From Lucinisca nassula (taxonomy: Eukaryota; Mollusca; Bivalvia; Lucinida; Lucinidae), in NCBI GenBank assembly GCA_963580285.1, contig OY757011.1, forward strand, positions 165,383,406-165,447,405: DNA of 64,000 bases, written 5' to 3'. A program made the position numbers and the translations under genes. The notes beneath the pieces are model-generated. The model was not told where the DNA came from. It did no database searches and was given only the letters and a program-made list of their open reading frames with translations. How positions within the stretch are numbered: the stretch's first letter is position 1; each line of letters starts with the position of its first letter. Positions 26,701 through 41,700 of the stretch are shown here, piece by piece.

Positions 26701-29700
26701 GTATACACAGTAATACTGTTTCTAATAAACCCGCCTGTATCCCTATCTTCTTGCAACCAATTTCTGAAATAAAATCATACATTGTCATATAAACAATTCT
26801 GAAAAGGGTACACAAGGGTAATTATTTTCCATATATTCTGTGGGCAAAAAAAATTTTGCCCTCTCAAGCTGGCCTTTTCTGAATTGCCATGTCCACTTTC
26901 TTGGACTGAAGGCACAGTTAATAGGAAATAAAGCAAAATAATTTCATGCATGACAACTGTTTTTAGCTGATAAATAAGATAAACAAAAACTTGTTTTTAA
27001 CCCTTAAGCTGCCGAAAAAAACTGCATCTTTTTGTCATCTGCTGAATCTTCTATCAAACTTTTCAAACAAATTTTTGCATGCAGGCAAACAGTGTGGCCC
27101 CTGATCAGACTGCTCCTAGAGGAGCAGTCTGATCTGGGTCCACACTGTTTGCAAAAGTGAATTTTTAAACTTACCAGCAGATGACAAAGCAGACAACAAT
27201 TTTTGTGATGGGTAAATTCATTTCAATTTTTTCTGTTATAGCACTCTAATTCTCAACATGACAAACATTTTCCCACTGAGAACTATGATTAACCCATTTT
27301 ATACTAGTGGACTCTCCCACAGCTATATGTTGGACAAGTCCATTTGTCATATAAGGGATATCAGGCCTATTTTTAGTTCTTAATCTATTTTTGGATGGAA
27401 AATTCTGTGTGCAAATAGTGCAGGCCCTGATCAGACGCCGCAGAATGCGGCGCCTGATCTGGGCCTGCACTATTTCCCTCAGAACCCCTTTAGGGGTTTT
27501 CCGCCTAACATGGGCTAACATAGTTTGTGCAGAAGCCTTAAGGGTGCATTTGATGAAGTCACATGTAAACATGTATTTCACATCACATCCGCTACAAAAG
27601 AATTCTTTGGAAAACATAGTAACAACGTACACGTCATGAAAAAGCTTTGCTGTGTAACATATTTGTTGAACTGATTCTTGATTGGGAACATGGGCTCACA
27701 TTCCCAAACTGAAAATGATATTTGTCCGAGCCTAATGGAGCAGGATTATATCACTTTCAGGTGGGGAATATGATCATAATGCAAACACGCCTATACAAAT
27801 ACATTGCCACCTTTATCGCCGAAAAAATGAAACTTTTATGATGAAAAATTGTGATATTTTTCGTATTTCTGCTCCAAATATAGATTGTGGGCACTTGTTA
27901 GAACCGCCTCATCAAGGCGGTTCTAACGAGTACCCATAATCTATATTTTAGAGCAGAAATAAGAAAAATAAGGTGTACCCCCGGAAACCCCAGTTTTACT
28001 ATATAAAAGTGGGGTTCAAGGGGGTCAAAATTATATAGGCATGTTTTCGTGATGCCCATGTTTCCCGTCAAGAATAACAATAAGACTCCATTGTCATGTG
28101 TGTGTGTGTGAATTCGGGTTTAACGTCGCTTTCAACAATTTTTCAGTCATATCACGACGGTAACTCCATTGTCATATATTGGTTAAATAAAAATAATATC
28201 TGTCATGATAAAAGTTTGTATTTCAACATATTAAAGTGTTCCAGTGCCAGTACTTAATGGGGAATGGACAAATCCAATACATTATCAACAGCTTTTACAA
28301 TGGAAATGACTTTCTGTTGAAGCTGTGGAAATTCAAATATTTCTTAATAACGGAAATTTGCCTTTCCTAAATCAAAGATATGAAAAGAATGACTAGAGAA
28401 ACTTTTCTTGCACACCAGGTAAGAAAAACCTAGATTTAACCCTGGGATAGAAAATCTTATCCTACCCAAGGATGGTACAGAAAACAAGCATTTTCACATG
28501 CTTGATGTGCACTGGTTAAATAGGACATCCGGTATGCCATTCCCAAGTTTGATGTAACTGTACATGTTAGGTAAAAAAAATGCAATAGTTTCAAAATATG
28601 GTGGACTTTGATAAGTGAAGTGACTGCAATAAAAAACAAGAGCTGTCGCGTCACAGCATAGCTCGCCTGTTTCCCGACTTCAAGATATAAGGTAAAATTT
28701 ATGAACCATGAAATATAGGTCACACTCACCTTGATATATTTGAGATCAATAATTAGGTCACATGGAACATATATTCCAGAGATTTCATTTCAGAATCAAA
28801 TTGTGTCTGTATTATAAGGCAAAGTCATTGAACCATGAAAATAGGTCACAAGGACCTAGATATATTTCTATGTCAATCATCAGGTCACATGGAACTAATA
28901 ATCCAGGTAAGACATTTCTCCATCAAATAGTATTCAACATAACAGGAAAAATCACTGAACCATGAAATATAGGACCTCTGACCTAGATATAATTCAAGCT
29001 CAATCATGGGGTCACATGGAATAAATAATCCAGGTATGACATTTCTCCATCAAATAGTGTTCAAGATAATAGGCAAAATCACTGAACCATGAAATATAGG
29101 TCACACTGACCTGGATATATTTTGTGGTCAATTATCGGGTCACATGGAACTAATAATCCAGGTATGACGTTTCTCTATCAAATAGTATTGAAGATAATAG
29201 GCAAAATCACTGAACCATGAAATATAGGTCATACTGGCCTAGATATATTTTGAGGTCAATAATGGTGCCACATGCAACTAATAACCCAGGTATAACATTT
29301 CTCCATCAAATAGTATTCACGATAATAGACAAAATCACTGGACCGTGAAATGTAGGTCACCATGACCTAGATATATTTGCGGTCAATTATTGGGTCACAT
29401 GGAACTAATAATCCAGGTATGACATTTCTCCATCAAATAGTATTTGAGATAATAGGCAAAATCGCTGAACCATGAAATATAGGTCACAGTAACCTAGATA
29501 TATTTTGAGGTCAATAATGGGGTCACATGCAACTAATAACCCAGGTATAACATTTCTCCTTCAAATAGTATTCAAGATAATAGACAAACTCACTGGACCG
29601 TGAAATGTAGGTCACCATGACCTAGATATATTTTGCGGTCAATCATGGAGTCATATGGAACAAATATCCCAGGTATGACATTTCTCCAACAAATAGACTT

Positions 29701-32700
29701 CAAGATATAAGGCAAAATCACTGGACCGTGAAATGTAGGTCACCATGACCTAGATATATTTTGCGGTCAATTATTGGGTCACATGGAACTAATAATCCAG
29801 GTATGACATTTCTCCATCAAATAGTATTTGAGATAATAGGCAAAATCGCTGAACCATGAAATATAGGTCACAGTGACCTAGATATATTTTGAGGTCAATC
29901 ATGGAGTCATATGGAACACATATCCCAGGTATGACATTTCTCCAACAAATAGACTTCAAGATATAAGGCAAAATCACTGGACCGTGAAATGTAGGTCACC
30001 ATGACCTTCACCCTTTTACACTTGAACCAATGTCACTTGATTGGCTGATGTATAACCAATTGTGTCTATAACTTGTTAGTATAATAGAAAGGTATACAAC
30101 AAATTACAAAGGTGTCCTGGATTTTGACCCCTAGCCCCACCCCATCCCCACTCCCAGGCATGAACCCAGGGGTGTGCTGTCTTTGAATCTCAGAAGACAC
30201 TCCCAGGTATCCAAGTTGTAAATATGAATGCTTTGTGATGAGTGACTAATAAGATATAAGCATTTCTAAAACTTTAACACAGAATTACAAAGGTGTTCTA
30301 GATTTTGACCCCTAGCCCCACCCCGGGGCATGAACCCAGGGGTCTGTTCTCTTTGAACATCAGAGGACCCTCCCAGGTACTTAAGTTCCAAATATAAGTG
30401 GTCTGTGATGAGTGACTGTTGAGATATAAGCATTTGAAAAACTTTAACGCAGTGTGACGGGAACGCAAACGCAAACGTGCACACCATCCGAGGTGACAAC
30501 AATAGCTCTCCTTGTACTTCGTACAGGCGAGCTAAAAAGCTCTCAGAAATGAAAGGTATGCAAGAAAAAGACTTACTTGGGTGTGGAGTGTAGATTGAAA
30601 AATCTATCCCCAGGGATCACTGTCTTGCATCATTTGGCAAGTCTTGTGATGCCAGACAGTGACCCTCAGTACAGATTTTTTTTATCCACCCCTCTCACCC
30701 ATGTAGGGGTCTTGTATTTCATATCACTCTCCATGACAGAATGTTACTGGATTGTGTGAGGATCGACTGCCTGATCACTATCAAGATGCACATCCTACCA
30801 AACCACCAGGCCTAGCTTGAACAATTCACTATGAATCTAATTGTCAATAGACTTTTCCACATTCAAAGCATTAAGTAGATTGCAAAATATGTTGATTTCT
30901 TAGTTATGATGACAGACAAATCTTCCATGGAAATTCTGTCAATTTTTGAAATAAATAATTTTGATTATTTCCCTTGTGGCGGAATCTGAGTGAGTTCGCA
31001 AAACCATCACATCAACAAAGTCTGTTCTACACCCCACTTTATGTAGAGAAAACTGCAGTTCATGGGGATGTTCATTAATTTTCTTATTTTTGCTCCAGAC
31101 ATAGGTTGTGGGTACTCATTAGAACTGCTTCATTGAGGCAGTTCTGACCAGCACCCATATCTTATGTTTGGATTAAAAATAAATCACAATTTTTATTAAA
31201 AAAAATGAAAAAAGTGGATAAGCACTGCTTATTAGATCCCCCCCCCCCCGCAAACAAAAGGTTGCTTAGACAGAAACTGTGGGAGGAGTTGAGTTCACCC
31301 TACATGCACATCTGGGTACAGGCCAGAACAATTAGTTAAAAATAACAAAGGGGAATAACTCTAAAAACACTAGCCCCTAGAACCTTATTTTTCTGTAGCA
31401 TAAGCAGCTCATCAATGTCAATGTTTATGCAAAATATGGTGACATTCCTTAAATTATTATGTAGGCTATGCAGGAAAAATCAAAGTGTTACGGACATACG
31501 GACTTTTGGACGGACAACGTGAAAACAGTATACCCCACCCCCCCCCAACTTTGTTTGCGTGGGGGGTATAAAAACAAAACATTTTACAGATATGACTGAA
31601 TGCACTTTGTGACACGGATGTGTTATCGAAATGATTAACCCATTTTATACTCAATGGAATCTTCCCCCTTCTACATAGGAGCAGGTTCAGTTATTTACAA
31701 ATTGGTTAAACTTTCTGCCAACAGTAAATATCAGATCAGATGCCATGTTCTGCAGTGTCTGGGTTAACCAAACAAAGAAACTGGTGCTGACACAAATTTC
31801 AACTATTTCTCCAGATTCTGGTACAAATAAAAATATATGCACCATAGTCCATAATTGACTTAAAATTTTAGTTCATTGAATCTGCGAATAATCTGCATTA
31901 AAATCATAGGGTGGAATCTGATGGGACTGACTTTTGCCTACATGAGATACTGGACCTGAAAACAAGTTTGTGACGCTAGACTTTCAGGTCAGAAGAAGAG
32001 GTGGTGTATGGAAATTAAACTTGTGTCATTTTCTGCCATCGGCCAGACCCTAGATGAGTCCAAAAAAAGAGCCAGATGAGACACCACAGGAGTTTAAACC
32101 AAATGATAAGGTAGAATGAGACAAAAGCAGAAACAAGAGTCTGGGCCCTGATTTGCTCACCTGAGTATCACTGTCTCTAGTACATTCAATTTTTGGCTCT
32201 GACAGCCAACTTGTGCCTCAGAGTGGAACGATTTTAGCTATTTTGGTGGGGAGTCACCTTGATAACATTCCTGTGAAGTCTGAATCAAATTGGCCCAAGG
32301 GTTTAGGAGGAGTTTGTGTTGAAGCAAATTGACAATGTTTTTTTAGCTCCGGGGGCCATTTTGTTCACAGGAGCAGGATCGTTTTAGCTATTTTGGTCTA
32401 TATTCCTACCAAGTTTGAATGAAATATGCCCCCAGGGTACAGGAAGACTTGTCGTTCGAAGATTTTTTTCTATTTTTAGCTCTGGCAGACATCTTGTTTG
32501 TCAGTAACACCTTCAATTCAGACAGTGCCTGACACTATACAATTATAACTCAGTTATCATGTGAGAACACCCTCAGTGCCGTGTCTGACACTATATAGTG
32601 GAACACTCATCAATATCAAGTGTAAGATTTAGAAGCACCCTCAGTACAGACAGTGCCTGACACTTTACAGTAATAACGTTATCATATGTAAGATCTAGAA

Positions 32701-35700
32701 ACACCCTCAGTACAGAGTCTGACACTTGATTTATTTACTCACCGTTATCATGTGTAAGATTTAAAAGCACCCTCAGTTCAGACAGTGCCTGACACTTTAT
32801 AGCAATATTGTTATCATATGTAAGATCTAGAAACGCCCTCAGTACAGTGTCTGACACTTTAGTTATTTACTCACCGTTATCATGTGTAAGATTTAGAAGC
32901 ACCCTCAGTTCAGACAGTATACAGCTATATACAACCCAGCCTATTGATTCCTTATCCACTTTCCCGGTGTCCAGACTCTCACGTAGTGGGTAAACTGCTA
33001 AACATCGCTGACACACCTGCGTGGCCCTAGAAATCATTACAAGTTGATAAAATAAAATTAGTTTTGGAGTTTTACTGTTTAACAACCCAGTCAACAGTAT
33101 AAATGTCTTACTGAGTTGGTCAGTGAGTTAACTAAACCAAACTTGTGATTGGCAAGCTTTGTCCTTAGTGGTAAACAATTACACTGTACAGTTTTTCTTG
33201 CATCAAACAAATAGCCCCAGATTAAATGGGTGTTTGTTGATAATGGAAGGATAATTTTCTTTATTTCTCCACATAAACCTATGTTGTAGGTATTCATTTG
33301 AACTGCCTCACTGAGGTGGTTCAAATGAATACCCACAACATAGGTTTTATGGAGAATGGACAAAAATGATCCTTTCACTATTAATGAACACCTACCATAT
33401 CTGTTTCCATGATCAAAGAAACAGAAAGAATGACCACTGCAAATATTTCATTGTCAATCAACATGCTGGGCTTGAAAATACAATTGTCCTGTGTGACCAA
33501 GGTCACATTTCATAGATACTGGATAAAATTTTTACTTATTCTACAGCATTAGGCATTTGTCATGGTAGGCAGATGACTGGATTTATCCAGCCCTGCCATG
33601 AAACTAGATGTAGGTAAGCAGGGCTTACTAAATAACCCCCCCCCCCCCCCCCAGACCTTCCAACAGTACAATTCTGATGAAAATTGATGCAAAAAGCCAT
33701 GTAATAGTCCCAAGCTTTACCTTTCTAACATAAATTCATATTCCAAATTTGATCAAAATCCATCATTTCTTCCTCAAGATATTGGGCTAAAGCAAATTTC
33801 TAAGGTCATTCAAGGGTAATAACTCTGCTGAAAATTGATGCAAAAAGCTGTGTAACATTCCCCAGCTATATTTTGCCAATATAAATTCACTTACAAAATT
33901 TGATCAAAATCCATCATTTCTCTCTCAAGATATTGAGCATAAAAAACGTAGGCTTCTTAAGATAAATAAGGAAAATTATTATGCTCATTAAATCTACCTT
34001 CTCTGGATATTTTGTTTGTTTGTGTTGAGATTTTACGTCCCCATCAACACTATTTAGGTCATTTTGGGATGTTGCTTACAATTTTGTGGGACTTTCTGCC
34101 AATATTGAGATGAAATGACATCTGACGTCCTACTGCCCAAAGGAAACTGCGAATGTTTTAGAAGCGGTCAGACTTGCACCACTTTTCCTGGGCAGGCTCA
34201 GACCTTCTAAACGGTTTACCAGTACTCAAGTTTGGTCACTGCTGCAGCTCTCTGCTGAAGCAAAATGCAGCTCAATCTATTTCTCCAAGCCCCAATGGGT
34301 GGGGGAAAATGTACAATCTCATAAAGATGACTCAAAGTACCATGTTGATACTCTGATGGCTCAAACACCAATGGGTGGGGGAAAATGTACAATCTCATAA
34401 AGATGACTCAAAGTACCATGTTGATACTCTGATGGCTCAAACACCGATGGCTCATTTACTATGGCTAATTCAAACTTTTTTTCAGTCCCTAGGAAAACAA
34501 GATGTGTTTGTGAAACACTGATGCCCTCGGACAGCGCCAATGTTAATGTTTTTAAAAATTTTGAAAAAAATAGGTCAAAGGTCAAGGTCAAGGTCACGAA
34601 ATCAAAAATTATGGTACCACTGGAAAGGTCTTGTGATAAGGTATACACATGTGAAATATGAAAGCTCTATCTATTACCATTCAAAAGTTATGCCCAATGT
34701 TAAAGTTTTTGCAGACGGACAAACGGACAAACAGACGGACAGACCAAAAACTATATGCCCCCGAATCTCTTAGATTCCGGGGGCATAAAAATCCCCTTAG
34801 CTCCAAATATAAATACATTTGGGATAAGTTTCTTATTTTATCTTGAAGATATATGTTGTTTGTCCTCATTAACATTCTAACAAGTGCACATGGGATATCT
34901 TCATTTAAGAGAAAATTATAAAGATATCCATCTTATTCCTCCTGACCTGGCACTAAGATTAACCTTCACTGGCTCAAATTATTGGTACAGTAGAACTTCG
35001 ATGGCTCGAACACCGATGGCTCGTTTCCCATGGCTGGGTCGAGCTTGTACTTGAGCCCCTAGGGAAATCCTCAAGATAAGAAATGGTGGGGGATGATTAA
35101 GGAGATTTTAGTCTTTTATCTTGCAAATGTGTGCTGTGTGTACTCATTAGAATCGCCTCGGTGAGGCGATTCTAATTGAGTACATACAGCAAACATTTTC
35201 ATTGTCTAACATCAAAAGATGTTCAAAAGTATCTTGTTATGTCTCTTGGCAGTGACCTTCAGTGGTTCGAACAACCGCTGTCTTGAATAAATTTTCATGG
35301 TCCCAAAGGGGTTCGAGCCAGCTAAGTTCGGCTGTACATATTTTCATGAAATGTGTTCATGTCTTTAATGTACAAGTGTACCTTATTTAACCTAACAGCT
35401 CCCGCCCATCAGGGCTTGAAGAAATAGATGGGCTGCATGATGCTTCCATGCAGAGCTGAAACCGGCCGCACACGAGTACTGGTAAACTGCTTAGAGGATC
35501 TAAGCCTGCCCAGGCAAAGCGGTGCGAGTCGGACCGTCCATGCTTATAAACCCTATAGGGCTTGAGATGTCATTTCATCTCATTGTCGGGTAAAAATCCC
35601 ACAAAATTGGAAGCAACGTCTCCAAAATGACCTTTACAGTGTTGATGGGGACGTTAAACCTCAAATCAAACAACCAATCAAATTATTTAACCCAAATATT

Positions 35701-38700
35701 GTGACATCTCAACTCCTTACCATACTTGTTCTAAAATTTGAACAAGTATAATTTACTACCTGATGTTGTGTCTAAGAATGGCAGGATGAATGGCAAACAG
35801 GATAGACGGTAGACCCTGATGAGATGCCACATTCTGCAGCATCTCATCTGGGTCCACACTGTTTGCTCAGGCCTGTCTGCCTTATACATACGGTAAATAC
35901 TGTACTTTCATGAAGTTAGCCCTTAAGATGCAAACCACAACAACTATTGTCTGCTGGTTTACTTTTAACCCATTTTGTATCAGAAACCCCAAATCGGGTA
36001 ATTGGCAAACAGTTCAGTCCCAGATCATATGCCCCTTAACATGGTGTCTGATCAGGGCCTATACTAGTGCTGTTTGCAAAATGTCCAGCCAGTTTCCTAA
36101 TAGATTTTGAAGAAAACACAACCTGACAACCCTAAATTTTGCGCCTAAAACCCCTATATTTTGCTATGGCCTGCTATATATAAGGAGGAAGATTTCATTT
36201 GGTACAACAAGAGGGCCCAGATGGCCCTGAATCGCTCACCTGAGAATTAGTGTCTCCAGTACATTCTAGGCCAAAGGGCTATAATTTGAACAAATTTGGT
36301 AATGGTCCACTAGATGAAGCTTCATACCAAATATCAAAGACCTGGGCCTTCTGGTTTCAGACAAGAAGATTTTTAAAGGTTTTCCCTATATAAGCCTATG
36401 AAAAACCAAAGGGTTGACTAGATGAGGCTTCATACCAAATATCAAAGATATGGGCCTTGCGGATTCAGAAAAGAAGATTTTTAAAGATTTTTCCCTATAT
36501 AAGCCCATGTAAAACCAAAGGGCCCTGGGGTGGGGGCATTTTGGCCCCAGGGATATAATTTGAACAATCTTGAAAGAGGTCCACTAGATGAAGCTTCACA
36601 CCAAATATCAAAGATCTGGGCCTTGCGGTTTCAGAGAAGAAGATTTTTAAAGATTTTCCCTGTATAAGCCTATGTTAAACCAAAGGCCCTTGGGGCGGGG
36701 GCATTTTTGGTCCCAAGGCTATAATTTGAACAAGAGGTTCAATGAGCCTAACCGCTCACCTGAGGAAGATTTTAATTAGCTGTTTGACTCATGAACTTTG
36801 ACCCTTTTTTTTTTTGAAGTTCTCCCTAATGGAACACGGCATTGTTAATTTGGACCCTAGGGGCAAGTTTGGTAGGATTAATGTAGGGGACCACTTGACA
36901 TTGCTACATGCTTAATATGTAAGCTCTGGGCCTAGTGGTTTCAGAGAAGAAGATTTTTGAAGTTTGTTTTTTTTCATTATAAGTCTATGGGAGCTAAGGG
37001 GCCCGGGGCGTGGCCAGTTTAGACCCAAGGGGCATGATTGGCACAATTTATGTAGGGGACCACTTGACATTGCTACATGCTTAATATGTAAGCTCTGGGC
37101 CTAGTGGTTTCAGAGAAGAAATTTTTTTAAGTTTGTCCCATTGTAAGTCTATGGGAGCAGGGCCAGGGCAACACCAGTTTCAATCTGAATTACCCCAAAA
37201 CATACTGCATCTTCTCCCCCAATCGGATAATGCTTCTCATGAAATTTAATCATGATTGGCCTAGTGGCTTTAAAGATATACTTATTTGAAAATGTGAATG
37301 GACGCCGGACAATTGGAATATCAATACCTGGCTCAAGTGAGCTAATAATACTAGCGGTTTCAGAGAAGACGATTTTTTAAGCTTTTTTTTCCATTATAAG
37401 TCTATGGGGGCTAAGGGGCCCAAGGGCGTGGCCAGTTAAGATCCCAGGGGCATGATTGGCACAATTTATGTAGGGGACCACTTGACATTGCTACATGCTT
37501 CATATGTAAGCTCTGGGCCTAGTGGTTTCAGAGAAGAAGATTTTTTAAGCATATTTTCCATTATAAGTCTATGAGGGCTAAGGGGCCCCATGGCGTGGCC
37601 AGTTTAGACCCCAGGGGCATGATTGGCACAATTTATGTAGAGGACCACTTGACATTGCTACATGCTTAATATGTAATCTCTGTGCCTAGCGGTTTCAGAG
37701 AAGAAGATTTTTTTAGCTTTTATTTCCATTATAAGTCTATGGGGGTTAAGGGACCCCGGTGTGTGGCCAGTTTAGATCCCAGGGGCATGATTGACATAAT
37801 TTATGTAGGGGACCACTTGACATTGCTACATGCTGAATATGTAAGCTCTTGGCCTATTGGTTTCAGAGAAGAAGATTTTTTAAGCTTATTTTCCATTATA
37901 AGTCTATGGGGGCTAAGGGGCCCCAGGGCGTGGCAAGTTTGGACCCCAGGGGCATGATTAGCACAATTTATGTAGAGGACCACTTGACATTGCTACATGC
38001 TTAATATGTAAGCTCTGTGCCTAGCAGTTTCAGAGAAGAAGATTTTTTAAGCTTTTATTTCCATTATAAGTCTATGGGGGTTAAGGGACCCCGGGGCGTG
38101 GCCAGTTTAGACCCCAGGGGCATGATTGGCACAATTTATGCAGGGGACCACTTGACATTGCTACATGCTTCATATCTTAGCTCTGGGCCTTGTGGTTTCA
38201 GAGAAGATGATTTTTTTTAGCTTTTTTTTCCATTATAAGTCTATGGGGGCTAAGGGGCCCCAGGGCGTGGCCAGTTTAGATCCCAGGGGCATGATTGGCA
38301 TAATTTATGTACGGGACCACTTGAAATTGCTACATGCTGAATATGTAAGCTCTGGTCCTATTGGTTTCAGAGAAGAAGATTTTTTAAGCTTATTTTCCAT
38401 TATAAGTCTATGAGGGCTAAGGGGCCCCATGGCGTGGCCAGTTTAGACCCCAGGGGCATGATTGGCACAATTTATGTACAGGACCACTTGACATTGCTAC
38501 ATGCTTAATATGTAATCTCTGTGCCTAGCGGTTTCAGAGAAGATTTTTTTAGCTTTTACTTCCATTATAAGTCTATGGGGGTTAAGGGACCCCGGGGCGT
38601 GGCCAGTTAAGATCCCAGGGGCATGATTGGCATAATTTATGTAGGGGACCACTTGACATTGCTACATGCTGAATATGTAAGCTCTGGGCCTAGTGGTTTC

Positions 38701-41700
38701 AGAGAAGAAGATTTTTTAAGCTTATTTTCCATTATAAGTCTATGGGGGCTAAGGGGCCCCAGGGCGTGGCAAGTTTGGACCCAAGGCATGATTGGCACAA
38801 TTTATGTAGAGGACCACTTGACATTGCTACATGCTTAATATGTAAGCTCTGTGCCTAGCGGTTTCAGAGAAGAAGATTTTTTAAGCTTTTATTTCCATTA
38901 TAAGTCTATGGGGGTTAAGGGACCCCGGGGCGTGGCCAGTTTAGACCCCAGGGGCATGATTGGCACAATTTATGCAGGGGACCACTTGACATTGCTACAT
39001 GCTTCATATCTTAGCTCTTGGCCTTGTGGTTTCAGAGAAGATGATTTTTTTAGCTTTTTTTCCATTATAAGTCTATGGGGGCTAAGGGGCCCCAGGGCGT
39101 GGCCAGTTTAGATCCCAGGGGCATGATTGGCACAATTTATGTAGAGGACCACTTGACATTGCTACATGCTTAAAATGTAAGCCCTGTGCCTAGTGGTTTC
39201 AGAGAAGTAGATTTGTTAAGCTTTTTTTCCAATATAAGTCTATGGGGGCTAAGGGGCCCCAGGGCGTGGCCAGTTTAGATCCCAGGGGCATGATTGTCAC
39301 AATTTATGTAGGGGACCACTTGAAAATGCTACATGCTTAATATGTAAGCTCTGGGCCTAGTGGTTTCGGAGAAGAAGATTTTTTAAGCTTTTTCCATTAT
39401 AAGTCTATGGGAGCTAAGGGGCCCCGGGGCATGGTAAGTTTAGACCCCAGGGGCATGATTGGCACAATTTATGTAGAGGACTACTTGACATTGCTACATG
39501 CTTAATATGTAAGCTCTGTGCCTAGCGGTTTCAGAGAAGAAGATTTTTTTAGCTTTTATTTCCATTATAAGTCTATGGGGGTTAAGGGACCCCGGGGCGT
39601 GGCCAGTTTAGACCCCAGGGGCATGATTGGCACAATTTATGTAGGGGACCACTTGACATTGCTACATGCTTCATATGTAAGCTCACGGCCTTAAGGTTTC
39701 AGAGAAGAAGATTTTTGTTAGCTTTTTTTCCATTATAAGTCTATGGGGGCTAAGGGGCCCCGTGGCGTGGCCAGTTTAGACCCCAGGGGCATGATTGGCA
39801 CAATTTATGTAGAGGACCACTTGACATTGCTACATGCTTAATATGTAAGCTCTGTGCCTAGCGGTTTCAGAGAAGAAGATTTTTTAAGCTTTTAGTTCTA
39901 TGGGGGGGGGGGGGGTTTAAGGGACCCTGGGGCGTGGCCAGTTTAGACCCCAGGAGCATGATTGGCACAATTCATGTAGGGGACCACTTGACATTGCTAC
40001 ATGCCACATATGTAAGCTCTGGGCCAATTGGTTTCAGAGAAGAAGATTTTTTAAGCTTTTAGTTCTATGGGGGGGGGGGGGGGGGGGGGGTAAGGGACCC
40101 TGGGGCATGGCCAGTTTAGACCCCAGGAGCATGATTGGCACAATTCATGTAGGGGACCACTTGACATTGCTACATGCCACATATGTAAGCTCTGGGCCCA
40201 TTGGTTTCAGAGAAGAAGATTTTTTAAGTTTTTCCCATTGTCAGTCTATGGGAGCTATGTTGCCATGGCAACAAGAGTTTCCATCTGATCTGCCCCAAAA
40301 CATAATGCATCTTTTCCCCCAACCTCATAATGCTTCTCATGAAATTTAATCATGATTGGCCAACTGGCTTTAAAGATATACTCAGTTGAAAATGTGAACG
40401 GACGACGGACGCCGGATCATTGGGATAGTAATACCTCACATGAGCCTTCGGCTCAGGTGAGCTAACAAGAGGCTCAATGAGCCTAACCGCTCACCTGAGG
40501 AACATTTTAGTTAGCTGTTTGACTCTTGGTCTTTGAGGATAATTTTTTTTTAAGTTCTTCCTAATGGAACACGGCATTGTCAATTTGGACCTAGGGGCAG
40601 GTTTGGTAGGATTAATGTAGGGGACCACTTGACATTGCTACATGCTTAATATGTAAGCTCTGGGCCAAGTGGTTTCAGAGAAGAAGATTTTTGAAGTTTG
40701 TTTTTTTTTCCATTATAAGTCTATGGGGGCTAAGGGGCCCCGGGGCGTGGCCAGTTTAGACCCCAGGGGCATGATTGGCACAATTTATGTAGGGGACCAA
40801 ATGACATTGCTACATGCTTAATATGTAAGCTCTGGGCCTAGTGGTTTCAGAGAAGAAAATTTTTTAAGTTTGTCCCATTGTAGGTCAATGGGAGCTATAT
40901 GTTGCCATTGCAACACCAGTTTCAATCTGAATTACCCCAAAACATACTGCATCTTCTCCCCCAATTGGATAATGCTTCTCATGAAATTTAATCATGATTG
41001 GCCAAGTGGCTTTAAAGATATACTTGTTTGAAAATGTGAATGGACGCCGGACCAATGGCATACCAATACCTCACATGAGCCTTCCGCTCAAGTGAGCTAA
41101 TAATACTAGCGGTTTCAGAGAAGAAGATTTTTAAGCTTATTTTTCCATTATAAGTCTATGGGGGCTAAGGGGCCCAAGGGCGTGGCCAGTTTAGATCCTG
41201 AGGCATAATTGGCACAATTTATGTAGGGGACCACTTGACATTGCTACATGGTTAATATGTAAGCTCTGGGCCTAGTGGTTTCAGAGAAGACGATTTTTTA
41301 AGCTTTATTTCCATTATAAGTCAATGGGGGCTAAGGGGCCCTGTGGCGTGGCCAGTTTAGACCCCAGGGGCATGATTGGCATAATTTATGTAGAGGACCA
41401 CTTGACATTGCTACATGCTTCATATGTAAGCTCTGTGCCGAGCGGTTTACGAGAAGAAGATTTTTTAAGCTTTTATTTCCATTATAAGTCTATGGGGGTT
41501 AAGGGACCCTGGGGCGTGGCCAGTTTAGACCCCAGGGGCATGATTGGCACAATTTATGTAGGGGACCACTTGACATTGCTACGTGCTTAAAATATAAGCT
41601 CTGTGCCTATCAGTTTCAGAGAAGAGGATTTTTTAAGCTTTTCTTTTCCATTATAAGTCTATGGGGGCTAAGGGGCCCCAGGATGTGGCCAGTTTAGATC

